DNA of 64,000 nt from JACKIC01 sp964392305 (GTDB taxonomy: Bacteria > Planctomycetota > UBA1135 > UBA2386). Where the stretch lies: contig CAYMPV010000015.1 of NCBI GenBank assembly GCA_964392305.1, positions 81,725 through 145,724 on the forward strand, read 5' to 3'. The translations under genes were made by a program, and so were the position numbers. How positions within the stretch are numbered: the stretch's first letter is position 1; each line of letters begins with the position of its first letter. Of this stretch, positions 8,581 to 17,161 are shown piece by piece. Under the pieces are notes generated by a model. The model was not told the origin of the DNA, ran no database searches, and was given only the letters and a program-made list of their open reading frames with translations.

Positions 8581-11241
8581 ATGACCATATCACTCACACC
8601 CGAAGATCGTCGCCGGCTCGAAGACATGTTCGATCGCGCGGCGGATCTGCCGGAGTCCGAACAACTCGCCATCGCGGAGCGCGAGTGCGGCAACAACCCG
8701 GCGTTGCGCGACGAGCTGCTGCGGCTGCTGGCCGCGCACGCCGGTCCGGATCTGCTGGAGCAGCCGTCGGCGTCGCCGTGTTCGTTGGTCGGTACCCGCA
8801 TCGGCCCGTACCTACTGGTGGAGAAGCTCGGCGAGGGCGGCATGGGCGCGGTCTACGCCGCCGAGCAGGTCGTGCCGGTGACGCGGCGCGTGGCCCTCAA
8901 GCTCATCAAACCGGGCATGGACACCGCGCACGTCGTGGCAAGGTTCAACGCCGAACGTCAGGCGCTGGCGCGCATGTCCCATCCCAACGTCGCGCACGTC
9001 TACGACGGCGGGAGCACCGTCGATGGGCGACCCTACTTCGCGATGGAGCTGGTGATCGGCGAGCCGGTGACGGCGCATTGCGACCGGCACAAGTACACCA
9101 CGCGTCAGCGCCTCGAAGTGTTCCTGCGCATCTGCGACGGCGTGCAGCACGCCCACCTGAAGGGCCTGATCCACCGCGACCTCAAGCCTTCCAATCTGCT
9201 GGTCACCAGCGTCGACGGTCACGACGTGCCCAAGGTGATCGACTTCGGCATTGCCCGCGAGATATCCGGCGATCTGGACGCGAGGGCCATGCACACCCGG
9301 GTCGGGCAGGTCATGGGCACGCTCGACTACATGAGTCCGGAGCAGGCCGATGCTGGCCGGATCGACATCGACACGCGCTCCGACGTGTATTCGCTGGGCG
9401 TGGTCCTCTACCAGCTGTTGAGTGGCCTGTTGCCGTTCGAGCACCTGCGACGAGAAGGGGTGCCGCTGTCCGAATTGCAGCGAGCCATCGTCGAGACGGA
9501 CCCGCCGACGCCGAGCACGGGGCTGCGTCATCGTGCAGCTGAGTTCGCCCCGCTGCGCAGTGCCGACCCGCGCGCGTTGATTCGCCAGCTGACCGGCGAC
9601 CTGGACTGGATCTGCCTCAAGGCGCTGTCGAAGGATCCCGCCAACCGCTACCAGTCGGTCGCGGCGCTGGCCGAGGACGTGCGGCGTCACATCTTGGACC
9701 AACCGGTCAGCGCCGGTCGGCCGAGCCGCAGGCTGCGCTTGCGCAAGTTCGTGCGGCGCCACCGTGTCGGCGTGGCGGCCGGCACGGTGGCGTTCTTGGC
9801 GGTGGTGGTCGGCGTATCCGGTGTGGTTGCCGGCGGGCTCGCCGCGACCGCCAGGGCCAACGAACTGTTGAACCTGTCCGACCAGCGCAGGCTGCAGCAG
9901 TTGGTCGTCGCGGCCGACACGCTGTGGCCTCCCTACCCGGTGCAGATCCCCGCCATGCGCGACTGGCTGCAGCAGGCTCAGGAGCTGTTCGCCCACCTTC
10001 CGCGCCATCGGGTGGTGCTCGAGGAGATGCGTGGGCGATCGACCCGGGCGATGTCCGCGCCGCGTGCCGAAGGCGAGGGTGTGGCCGTGGGGCATGACTT
10101 CGCGTCGGCAGGGGAGCAATGGTACCACGACCAGTTGACCCAGTTGGTCGAGGACCTGCAGCAGTTCGGCGACGGCTTGTTGGCCGAGGATGCGATCGCC
10201 GCTCTGCACGGCTGGAGCGTGCCCAAGCGCCTGCGCTGCGCCGAGAGACTGGCGGTCGGGTTCGCACCCGAAGGGGAGTACTCCAAGGCCTGGGCCGCGG
10301 CGATGCCTGCCATCGAAGCCACCTACCCGGGCATCCGCATCAGCGAGCAGGACAAGATGGGGCTGGTGCCCATCGGCCAGGACCCGGTCACCCACTTCTG
10401 GGAGTTCGCGCATCTGATCTCCGGCGAGATTCCGCAGCGCGACACTGCGCAGCGACTCGTGCTGAGCGACGACATGGCGATCGTGTTGGTCCTTCTTCCT
10501 GGTGATCCAGGGTTCCAGATCGGAACCCAACAAGAGGATCCCGCCGGCGCCTACTACGACCCCAACCCGAACGAATACAAGGAAGAGGCCGGCCTGACCG
10601 CTGCGCCGATCGCGCCGTTCCTGTTGGCGAAGTTCGAGATGACCATGGGGCAATGGCGGCGATTCGCGAAGCCAGTGGGCGCCGAAGGCGGCGAGGTCGC
10701 CAAGGTCCAGGGTGCGCGCCGGCATGCTTTGACTCCGATCACCATGGTGACCTGGAAGGAGTCCAGAGAAATGCTCTTGCGGCTCGGCCTCGCGCTGCCG
10801 AACAGCCGCCAGTGGGAATACGGCGCGCGCGGCGGCACCACGACGATGTGGTGGTGGGGCAGAGACTACATGTCGATGCCGTGCGCCGAGAACATCCTGG
10901 ACCTGGTCGGCCTCGAGAAGAACCCGGGATGGCGCAAGGCGGAGGAGGTCGCGCAGTGGTACGACCAACAGAAGTTGGCGCGTATCGAGGCGGACATGCG
11001 GGGGCCGGCGCCGGTCGGCAGTTATCTGGCCAACCCTTTCGGTCTGTACGACGTCGCCGGCAACGTGAGTGAGTGGGTGGCCGCGCGCGCGCGCAAGTCG
11101 CCGTTGCTCAAGACGGCGCGCGGCGGCAACCACCAGGACGGCCCCGAACGGGCGCGTTCGGCGGCGAGGGAGCATGGACCGGAGCACTTCCTCGCGCCGG
11201 TGCTGGGTCTGCGGGCTGCCAGGAACTTCAAGGGTGACTAG
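8581..11241 (+). CDS. Membrane Ser/Thr protein kinase (PknB type) fused to a FGE-sulfatase domain
   Basis: 886 aa. The kinase domain spans residues about 75-370: glycine loop G-E-G-G-M-G (84-89), VALK with the ATP-anchoring Lys107, catalytic H-R-D-L-K-P-S-N from 198, D-F-G at 221-223, and the activation-segment end G-T-x-D-Y-M-S-P-E-Q. A single transmembrane helix (about 395-420) follows, then a 200-aa linker, and from about 640 an FGE/SUMF1-type domain (F-E-M-T-M-G-Q-W; P-x-x-x-V-T-W; L-P-x-x-x-Q-W-E-Y; G-L-Y-D-V-A-G-N-V-S-E-W; R-G-G-N; G-L-R-A-A-R-N). The kinase is therefore cytosolic and the FGE domain probably faces outside, as a sensor or ligand-binding module. The paired Cys of true formylglycine-generating enzymes is not seen, so catalysis is doubtful. 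N-terminal 60 aa are helical. Common domain pairing in planctomycetes. Confidence 0.93.
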   Translation: MTISLTPEDRRRLEDMFDRAADLPESEQLAIAERECGNNPALRDELLRLLAAHAGPDLLEQPSASPCSLVGTRIGPYLLVEKLGEGGMGAVYAAEQVVPVTRRVALKLIKPGMDTAHVVARFNAERQALARMSHPNVAHVYDGGSTVDGRPYFAMELVIGEPVTAHCDRHKYTTRQRLEVFLRICDGVQHAHLKGLIHRDLKPSNLLVTSVDGHDVPKVIDFGIAREISGDLDARAMHTRVGQVMGTLDYMSPEQADAGRIDIDTRSDVYSLGVVLYQLLSGLLPFEHLRREGVPLSELQRAIVETDPPTPSTGLRHRAAEFAPLRSADPRALIRQLTGDLDWICLKALSKDPANRYQSVAALAEDVRRHILDQPVSAGRPSRRLRLRKFVRRHRVGVAAGTVAFLAVVVGVSGVVAGGLAATARANELLNLSDQRRLQQLVVAADTLWPPYPVQIPAMRDWLQQAQELFAHLPRHRVVLEEMRGRSTRAMSAPRAEGEGVAVGHDFASAGEQWYHDQLTQLVEDLQQFGDGLLAEDAIAALHGWSVPKRLRCAERLAVGFAPEGEYSKAWAAAMPAIEATYPGIRISEQDKMGLVPIGQDPVTHFWEFAHLISGEIPQRDTAQRLVLSDDMAIVLVLLPGDPGFQIGTQQEDPAGAYYDPNPNEYKEEAGLTAAPIAPFLLAKFEMTMGQWRRFAKPVGAEGGEVAKVQGARRHALTPITMVTWKESREMLLRLGLALPNSRQWEYGARGGTTTMWWWGRDYMSMPCAENILDLVGLEKNPGWRKAEEVAQWYDQQKLARIEADMRGPAPVGSYLANPFGLYDVAGNVSEWVAARARKSPLLKTARGGNHQDGPERARSAAREHGPEHFLAPVLGLRAARNFKGD

Positions 11242-11311
11242 TTGGCGGAGTCGAGTGCGACGACGTTCGACGCCGAGACGGAGATCGTCGCCAGGTCGAT
11301 CGGTCGATGGG

Positions 11312-12076
11312 TCACGCGGTGACCGGAACGTCGTGCACGCTGAGCCGGCCGTGGATCTGCCATCCCTCCCGCAGCATCCAGGTGCCAGGGTCGGCCACCG
11401 GCCGAACGATGGCTTCGATGCCCTTGACGAAGATGCGCTCGCGGAAGCCCGTGAACCACGGCGCTGAGGTGAACGTGTCCATCGCCTGTGGGACCGTGAT
11501 CTCGCGGCCTTCCGCCGCGTGCTTCTTGCCGTTGCCGAAGACGTAACGCAGCGCATTCCTCACCTCCCGAGGGGAGGTGAGGATGCGATCGTGGTAGCGA
11601 TCGGCGAAGACGCTGCCGCGGCGCGACCAGAGTTTGTTGAGCGCCTTGGCGATGCGGATCAGCAGGCCCTGGAGTCCACGCGCCAGCGCGCGGCGGTCCT
11701 GCGCCTCGCAGATCAGGTGCAGGTGGTCGTTGAGCACCGCGTAGTGGCAGAGGCGGAACGTGCCCTGCAGGTTGCGCGCGCAGCCGGCGGCGAACGCCGC
11801 GCGCAGGACCTGGTATTCGCGCTTGTTGCGCAGGCGCGGCAGGCCGGAGCGGAGCTTGAGCGTGACGTGAACGGGGAAGCGCGACGCCAGCGACTTGCGC
11901 GGCCGGTGATCGATGCCGGGTCTGCCGGGGATCTTCGGCTTGCGACCCGCGCCGGGTCGGGCACCACCGGGGCCTGGTCGGAACGGCAGCAGCGGGGCGA
12001 CGCGTTTGCTGGTCGCACTGCTCTTGCTCTTGCCTGCTCTGGCCTTTCCTGCCCTGCTCTTGGAAGTCGTTACCAT
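11312..12076 (-). CDS. REP-associated tyrosine transposase (RAYT, IS200-like Y1 family)
   Basis: 254 aa from ATG 12076. The basic, Lys/Ser/Arg-rich N-terminus (MVTTSKSRAGKARAGKSK) precedes a Y1 transposase core. The HUH metal site is N-D-H-L-H-L-I (about residue 125), and the RAYT-type stretch I-L-T-S-P-R-E-V-R-N-A-L-R-Y-V contains a candidate catalytic Tyr. R-R-G-S-V-F-A-D-R-Y is the typical family signature upstream of it. No inverted terminal repeats or target duplications are visible, fitting a domesticated RAYT rather than an active IS. Upstream lies a palindromic TTGACA promoter-like region. An 11-bp perfect palindrome sits within the coding sequence (11558-11582). Confidence 0.85.
   Translation of the reverse strand: MVTTSKSRAGKARAGKSKSSATSKRVAPLLPFRPGPGGARPGAGRKPKIPGRPGIDHRPRKSLASRFPVHVTLKLRSGLPRLRNKREYQVLRAAFAAGCARNLQGTFRLCHYAVLNDHLHLICEAQDRRALARGLQGLLIRIAKALNKLWSRRGSVFADRYHDRILTSPREVRNALRYVFGNGKKHAAEGREITVPQAMDTFTSAPWFTGFRERIFVKGIEAIVRPVADPGTWMLREGWQIHGRLSVHDVPVTA
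11558..11582. repeat. Perfect 11-bp inverted repeat inside the RAYT gene
   Basis: Arms 11558-11568 (CCTCACCTCCC) and 11572-11582 pair perfectly around a 3-nt GAG centre. It encodes the conserved L-T-S-P-R-E-V-R stretch of the transposase. REP-like hairpins are the known substrates of RAYT proteins, but a chance palindrome imposed by the protein motif is possible. Confidence 0.6.
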
Positions 12077-12089
12077 CGTGATTGCGCAG

Positions 12090-12117
12090 ATATTAGAGTT
12101 GACATCGCGGTTGTCAA
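12090..12117 (-). promoter_or_regulatory. Candidate promoter/operator for the RAYT gene
   Basis: On the minus strand, TTGACA (12117-12112) and TAATAT (12095-12090) are separated by 16 bp, a sigma-70-like arrangement placing transcription start near 12083, only about 7 nt before the ATG at 12076 (near-leaderless). The -35 hexamer is one half of a palindrome, TTGACA-7nt-TGTCAA (12099-12117), so it could also be an operator or a bidirectional element serving the divergent gene at 12209. Confidence 0.4.
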
Positions 12118-12208
12118 GCGGCACAAGTCGATCCTTTGGTAGTCTTCGCGGCCGACGTGGCGGACGGACATGCCCGCTCGTGCACCGCTTCTCCAACCGA
12201 GACAGCCC

Positions 12209-13555
12209 ATGGTCCTGACGATGTCGTGCCTGATTGCGCTGCTGGCTGCCGTCCCGCAGCGGCCCAGTCCGGAGATCCCGCCGCAGCCGACGCCGCGCGC
12301 CGCCGACACGGCCTCGCCCGAGGCGGTGCTCGACGCGCTCTACGCCACGATCTCCGGCCCGGCCGGCGAGAAGCGCGATTGGCTGCGCCTGAGGTCGCTG
12401 TTCGCGCCGGATGGGCGCATGGTGGCGATGGTCGAGGATCGCGCCGGCGGGATGCGCCCAGTGGTGTTGAAGGTCGACGACTACGTGCAGCGCGCCGGTG
12501 GTGCACTCGAGCGCGACGGCTTCTTCGAGCTCGAGATCGGCCGTCAGACGCAGCGATTCGGCGACATGGCCCACGTGTTCTCGAGCTACGAGTGCAAGCG
12601 TGCGCGCGACGACGCGGAGCCATTCCAGCGCGGCATCAACTCGGTTCAGCTCGTGAAGCAGGGCGGGCGCTGGTTGATCCTGCAGATCCTGTGGGAACAG
12701 GAGGCCGACGCGGGGCCGATCCCGCCGCAGTTCCTGCTCGGGATGGGCGACACGAAGCGTGCTGCCGCTGAGGTTCCGCCGCTGACGGTGCGCGTGGTCG
12801 GTTCCGACCTGTTGCTCAACATCATGCAGCAGTGGAGCAAAGGCTGTCCGCCGGAGACGGGCGTGCGCGTCGAGGTGGCCGGTGGTGGCACGGGCGCCGG
12901 CTTCCATGCGTTCGCGACGCGCAAGGCCGAGGTGACGATGGCCTCGCGCCGCATCACCGACGAGGAGCTGAGGAAGGCGCGTGAATCGGGTGCTGAACCG
13001 CTCGAGGTCTGCATCGGCTACGTCGCCGCGGCGATCTGCGTGCACCGTGACAACCCGCTCGAATCGCTGGATCTCGCGCGGCTGCGCGCAATCGCGTCTG
13101 CCGATGCCGGAGCGGCGCGGTGGTCGCAACTCGGCGTGGAGCTCGCTGGTGGTGGGGAACACGACATCGCGATGCGGTCGTCGACCCAGGGCGCGCTGTT
13201 GTCGTTCGCTTTCCGGCAGGCGGTGTTCGGTGGCGGCGCGCCGCCGAGATCGGATGGTTTGCGCACCGAGGAGTTGCTGGACTTCGTGAGAAGCCAGCCG
13301 AACGCCCTCGTCGTGGCGTCTTGTGGTGTCGCCGAGGGCGCCAAGGTCGTGCCCATCGCGTCCAAGGCCGGTTGCGCCGCCGTGCTGCCGTCCGCGCAGA
13401 CCTGCAAGGACGGCAGCTACCCGCTTGCCGTGCCGCTCTTCGTCTACTACCGCGACGAGCCGACCGGGCGGATCAAGGAGTTCGTGCGCTGGCTCTCGAG
13501 CGAAGCCGGACGCGCCCTGCTCGAGCGGCAGGGCATCGTGCCGGCGCGTGACTGA
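12209..13555 (+). CDS. Exported NTF2-like domain fused to a phosphate-binding (PstS-like) periplasmic domain
   Basis: 448 aa from ATG 12209, which opens a signal peptide (MVLTMSCLIALLAAVPQ); an upstream ATG at 12170 would bury it. Residues about 25-175 look like an NTF2/SnoaL-type fold (A-V-L-D-A-L-Y-A-T-I; R-L-R-S-L-F-A-P-D-G-R-M; V-S/V-Q-L-V-K-Q-G-G-R-W-L-I). Residues about 195-448 resemble class II solute-binding proteins of the PstS type: V-V-G-S-D-L-L-L, G-V-R-V-E-V-A-G-G-G-T-G-A-G, A-S-R-R-I-T-D-E-E, and a terminal Y-P-L-A-V-P-L-F-V-Y. No ABC permease lies nearby, so it may sense or sequester an anion rather than feed a transporter. It converges on the M64 gene (20-bp gap). Confidence 0.8.
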   Translation: MVLTMSCLIALLAAVPQRPSPEIPPQPTPRAADTASPEAVLDALYATISGPAGEKRDWLRLRSLFAPDGRMVAMVEDRAGGMRPVVLKVDDYVQRAGGALERDGFFELEIGRQTQRFGDMAHVFSSYECKRARDDAEPFQRGINSVQLVKQGGRWLILQILWEQEADAGPIPPQFLLGMGDTKRAAAEVPPLTVRVVGSDLLLNIMQQWSKGCPPETGVRVEVAGGGTGAGFHAFATRKAEVTMASRRITDEELRKARESGAEPLEVCIGYVAAAICVHRDNPLESLDLARLRAIASADAGAARWSQLGVELAGGGEHDIAMRSSTQGALLSFAFRQAVFGGGAPPRSDGLRTEELLDFVRSQPNALVVASCGVAEGAKVVPIASKAGCAAVLPSAQTCKDGSYPLAVPLFVYYRDEPTGRIKEFVRWLSSEAGRALLERQGIVPARD

Positions 13556-13575
13556 AGCGGTCGCTGCCGAGACGG

Positions 13576-15462
13576 CTACTGCAGCGTGATCACGACCGGG
13601 TTGGTCACCGCCGAGAACCCGCCCGCGTCCATGAGCATCGCGGCGAAGTGTCCCGGCGTGGCCTGCAGCCCCGTGTTCGCCGGCAGCGAGAACGTCGCGC
13701 GGCCCAGGCCCTGCGCATCGATCACACCGAAGAAGTTGGCGAACCACGCGGTGTTCAGGCCCAGCAGACCCAGGTCGGTGCAGAAGTCGCGGTTGAGCGG
13801 CACCGTCAGGCCCGGCGCGATCGGGGTTCCCGGGCTCGTGCCCGAGCAGCCCCAGACGACCAGATAGAACGAACCCACGGCGCACGGAGCGACCACGGTC
13901 GGGTGCGCGTCACCGCCGGTCGTCAGCGACACGGAGTTGGCGTCGAACGGGTAGGTCAGCGGGTCGAGGAACTCGAGCCTGGTGCTGCACGGCCCGGTCT
14001 GGCCGACGAACGCGGACAGGCGCTCGTTGTCGTTCTCGTTGGTCTCGTGCACGACGTCGGCGCGGTCGACGACGGCGTAGACGTAGTAGACGCGTGGCTG
14101 CAGTGACCACGGCACCTGCACGGTGCGCTGCAGGTTGAGCTGTTGGCTGGTGCCCAGGCCGTTGATCTGTTGCGCGCCGAGGTAGAGCGACTGCGTGTTC
14201 CACTGCTGGTTGTCGGTGGCGAAGTACTCGACCGTGAACGGGCCGGCGGCGGCGGGGCCGTCGTTGGCGATCTGTGCGTTCAGCGTGATCGACTGACCGG
14301 GCAACACCCACACCTGGCTCAGGCTGAACGAGTGGATGCGCAGTTGCGCGGCGGTCGGATCGTTGATCGACACCTGCCAGGTCTGCGTCTCACGCATCAC
14401 GTTGCCCGGGTCGTTGCGCACCTGCGTGGTCTGGTCCTGCACGTGCACGGTGACCGTGTGCGGGCCCAGGCTCATGGTCGACGAATCGAGCAGGAACGCG
14501 GTGCTGTTGGCGCCGGGCACCGGCACGCCGTCGACCTCCCACGAGATCACCGGGTTGTTGGTCGAGGGGACGAAGTGCGTGATCGAGAACACCTGCTGAT
14601 TGGGCGTCGACACCGCCACGTTGGTGGTGTTCGGCGAGAACGTCGCGATGGTGTCGACGACGGCGTTGGTGCGGATCGAGAGCTGTTCGCGGCAGACCGG
14701 GCACAGGATCACGCCCAGGTTGCGCATCAGGCAGTTGTTCTTCGGGCGATACAGGCCGTAGAGGTAGTAACCGGCGCCTTGGAAGGCGCTGACGCCCTCG
14801 GTGCCGTGCCAGTGCGCCCACTTCTGACCGGTCGATGACCTGGTGATGTTCGGTGCGCTGGGTTCGCCGCCGGTGTAGGTCTGGTTGGGATAGTCGTACT
14901 CGTCGGCGAGACCGCCGATGCTGTGACCCATCTCGTGGATCTGCACCTCGGCCATCGACGAGCCGTTGTAGCTGACTGCGAACGTGCTCGCGCAGCCGCC
15001 GTAGCGGCTGTCGTTGACCATCACCAGCACGCGCCCTTCGTTGGCGGGCGCCAGCGCGGCGTCGGCGAGCGCCTGTGAGGTGTTCTGGATGTAGAGGCAA
15101 CGCGCCGTGCCGCCGGTGTTGTAGGTCGCGTCGTAGACGGTGTTCTTGTAGATCGGCGGCGTGACGTCGGGGTGATCGGCACCGCTGTCGACGCTGGCGC
15201 GGAACACCGTGTGCACGTTGTAGTAGCTCGCGAACGTCGCGTATGGCTGCTTCTGGAACAGCGCCGTGAGCAACGTCTGCACGTCCTGGTTGAAAGTCGC
15301 CTGTTGCTGGGCCTGGTAACCGTCACCGAGGATCACGATGTCGTAGCGGCTCTGCGTCGTGCCGCTCGAGTAGACGGTTTGCACGGTCGGCGCCTGTGCG
15401 AGTACGGCGCCGGTGAGCACGGCGCCGGTGAGCGAGGCCGTGGTGGCGAGCAGGCGGTTCAT
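13576..15462 (-). CDS. Secreted M64-family (IgA-peptidase-type) zinc metalloprotease
   Basis: 628 aa from ATG 15462; signal peptide residues 1-23. The catalytic motif H176-E-M-G-H180-S-I-G-G-L-A-D-E-Y matches the peptidase M64 signature (HExxH plus downstream G-L-x-D-E). R-Y-D-I-V-I-L-G-D-G-Y at 39-49 is the family's N-terminal block. Residues about 400-520 form an Ig-like/CARDB-type domain (V-L-P-G-Q-S-I-T-L-N-A-Q-I-A-N-D-G-P). The last 120 aa are another example of the beta-rich C-terminal domain seen in the secreted proteins at the window start (Cys-x(n)-Cys, ending V-I-T-L-Q). Its ATG overlaps the TGA of the upstream small gene by 4 bp, so the two are probably translated together. Confidence 0.9.
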   Translation of the reverse strand: MNRLLATTASLTGAVLTGAVLAQAPTVQTVYSSGTTQSRYDIVILGDGYQAQQQATFNQDVQTLLTALFQKQPYATFASYYNVHTVFRASVDSGADHPDVTPPIYKNTVYDATYNTGGTARCLYIQNTSQALADAALAPANEGRVLVMVNDSRYGGCASTFAVSYNGSSMAEVQIHEMGHSIGGLADEYDYPNQTYTGGEPSAPNITRSSTGQKWAHWHGTEGVSAFQGAGYYLYGLYRPKNNCLMRNLGVILCPVCREQLSIRTNAVVDTIATFSPNTTNVAVSTPNQQVFSITHFVPSTNNPVISWEVDGVPVPGANSTAFLLDSSTMSLGPHTVTVHVQDQTTQVRNDPGNVMRETQTWQVSINDPTAAQLRIHSFSLSQVWVLPGQSITLNAQIANDGPAAAGPFTVEYFATDNQQWNTQSLYLGAQQINGLGTSQQLNLQRTVQVPWSLQPRVYYVYAVVDRADVVHETNENDNERLSAFVGQTGPCSTRLEFLDPLTYPFDANSVSLTTGGDAHPTVVAPCAVGSFYLVVWGCSGTSPGTPIAPGLTVPLNRDFCTDLGLLGLNTAWFANFFGVIDAQGLGRATFSLPANTGLQATPGHFAAMLMDAGGFSAVTNPVVITLQ

Positions 15463-15947
15463 CGGCCACCTCCGGCGAGGCGGCGCACGTCGTCGCCGCT
15501 GGTCCGGCCGATGTTCACGTCGCCGCGCCAGAACTCGTAGCTCGCGGCGGTGGCGAAGCTGGGCGCGTTGACGAGGATGCCGATGTCCGAGTCGATAACG
15601 ATGCAACCTTCGACGCGGCGCGCGCGGCCGACGTCGGCGGCGTTGGTCGCGAACTGGCTGACGTCGATCGGCACCTCGGCGAGTTGCTGGCCGCCGGCGT
15701 CGCGGATCACCAGGCGCCAGTCGCTGCGCAGGTCCTTGGCGACGCCGCCCCAGGGATCGTTCTTGTGCGCGGCGAACGTGATCGACAGGCCGTTGCGATT
15801 GCCTTCGACGACGAGTGCGTCGTGCCCGTTCGCGGCGGGCGGCGCCGTCGGCGCGGGGAGCTGCGCCGGTGCGGCGGGTGGCGTTTGCAGAGCCAAGGAA
15901 AGCACGGCGGCGCAGAGGCCTGCGCCGAGGACCGGGAGTAGTTGCAT
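15459..15947 (-). CDS. Small exported protein translationally coupled to the M64 peptidase
   Basis: 162 aa from ATG 15947. The signal peptide (MQLLPVLGAGLCAAVLSLAL) is followed by a Pro/Ala linker (residues 22-42) and a compact beta-rich domain with no Cys pair needed for a redox role. It contains the stretches S-I-T-F-A-A-H-K-N-D-P-W-G-G and E-G-C-I-V-I-D-S-D-I-G-I. I do not recognise the family. The stop codon overlaps the start of the M64 metallopeptidase (ATGA), so a role as chaperone, inhibitor or co-secreted partner of that protease is a reasonable guess based only on context. Confidence 0.75.
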   Translation of the reverse strand: MQLLPVLGAGLCAAVLSLALQTPPAAPAQLPAPTAPPAANGHDALVVEGNRNGLSITFAAHKNDPWGGVAKDLRSDWRLVIRDAGGQQLAEVPIDVSQFATNAADVGRARRVEGCIVIDSDIGILVNAPSFATAASYEFWRGDVNIGRTSGDDVRRLAGGGR

Positions 15948-16016
15948 GGGCAATCGGGAGAGGGCGGCGGCCCGGGAATATAGCCGCGATGGAAAGGGAA
16001 GCGCGGGTGCGCCAGG

Positions 16017-17138
16017 ATGCAACCGATGGACTTTCGTGGCCGTGTCTTCCTTGCGCCTCTGACGAAGGGTGGCAACCTGCCGTTCCGTCGCTTGTGCCTC
16101 GCCCATGGCTGTGAGGTCACGATGTCGGAGATGGCCTACGGCTATCAGGTCGTGAAACGCAGCAAGAGCGAATTGGCGCTGCTGCGTAAGCACCCGGACG
16201 AGACCTGTTTCGGCGTGCAGTTGGCGGTGTCGCGGGCCGACGACGCGATCACCGCGGCCAAGGCGGCGGTCGAACGCGGCGCGAGCTGGATCGATCTGAA
16301 CTGCGGCTGTCCGATCCACGACATCGTCAAACGCCGCATGGGCGCGACCTTGCTACAGCGGCCCGACAAGCTCGGTCGGCTGGTCGAGGAGATGGTCAAG
16401 GGCATCGAGGTGCCGGTCACCGTGAAGATCCGGCTGGGCTGGGCCGAGGGTGAGGAGAATGCCAGCGAGGTCGCGCGCGTGGTCGAGGAGTCCGGCGCGG
16501 CGGCGTTGGGCGTGCATGGCCGCACCCGTGAGCAGCGTTACTCACGCGCCGCCGACTGGGAGGCGATCGCGCGCGTCGCCGCCGAGCGCACGATCCCGGT
16601 GATCGGCAACGGCGACCTGCTGACCTGGTACGAGACGCACGAACGCTGGCAGAAGAGTGGCGTCGCTTCGGTGATGCTCGGCCGCGGCGCGCTGATCAAG
16701 CCGTGGCTGTTCCGCGAGATCGCCGAGAAGAAGGCCTGGGAACCGACCGCCGAACAGCGGCTGGCGCTCTACCTCGACTTCGCGCGCAAGCTCAAGGAGC
16801 ACTTCCGCGACGACGACAAGGGCCGCGAGCGCACGATGCGGTTCCTGCCCTGGCACCTCGAGTTCTTCAGCCGCTACCGGCCGTTGCCGGTCGAGAAGTG
16901 GCAGCAGGCGTCACGCGAGCACCCGCTCATGCAGACGCGCATGGCCGATGACGAGGTCGACCTGTCGCTGCTCGAGCGCCTGCTGCGCGACCCGCGGCCC
17001 GAGTTGCACCAGCGGCTCGCCGATCTGCTGTGGTCGGCGGCCGACGAGGGGCAGCTGGTCGAGCAGGCGACGGCGCTGGCGGCCGAGATGCCGCCGGTCG
17101 CCGGCGAGGTCGAAGAAGCGCGCGTCTCGAACGGGTGA
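16017..17138 (+). CDS. tRNA-dihydrouridine synthase, Dus3-like
   Basis: 373 aa FMN-dependent reductase that would convert uridine to dihydrouridine in tRNA D-loops. Seen: L-A-P-L-T-K-G-G-N-L-P-F-R-R-L-C near the N-terminus, E-M-A-Y at 39-42, F-G-V-Q-L, I-D-L-N-C-G-C-P-I with the catalytic Cys about residue 100, V-K-I-R-L-G-W, G-V-H-G-R-T-R-E-Q-R-Y and V-I-G-N-G-D. The N-terminal block (A-P-L-T-x-x-G-N-L-P-F-R-R) and the L-N-C-G-C-P-I variant are closer to eukaryotic DUS3 than to bacterial DusA/B/C, which normally read M-A-P-M-x-x-x-T-D and N-x-G-C-P. ATG at 16026 is an equally possible start. It is oriented away from the M64 pair. Confidence 0.9.
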   Translation: MQPMDFRGRVFLAPLTKGGNLPFRRLCLAHGCEVTMSEMAYGYQVVKRSKSELALLRKHPDETCFGVQLAVSRADDAITAAKAAVERGASWIDLNCGCPIHDIVKRRMGATLLQRPDKLGRLVEEMVKGIEVPVTVKIRLGWAEGEENASEVARVVEESGAAALGVHGRTREQRYSRAADWEAIARVAAERTIPVIGNGDLLTWYETHERWQKSGVASVMLGRGALIKPWLFREIAEKKAWEPTAEQRLALYLDFARKLKEHFRDDDKGRERTMRFLPWHLEFFSRYRPLPVEKWQQASREHPLMQTRMADDEVDLSLLERLLRDPRPELHQRLADLLWSAADEGQLVEQATALAAEMPPVAGEVEEARVSNG

Positions 17139-17161
17139 CGTGTCGGCCGTGTTCGCGCCGC

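Noticed and set aside
11312..13885. One continuous 857-aa minus-strand frame including the RAYT gene
   Set aside because: Only residues from 12076 onward match the transposase; the upstream part overlaps the NTF2/PstS-type fusion gene and M64 gene as shadow.
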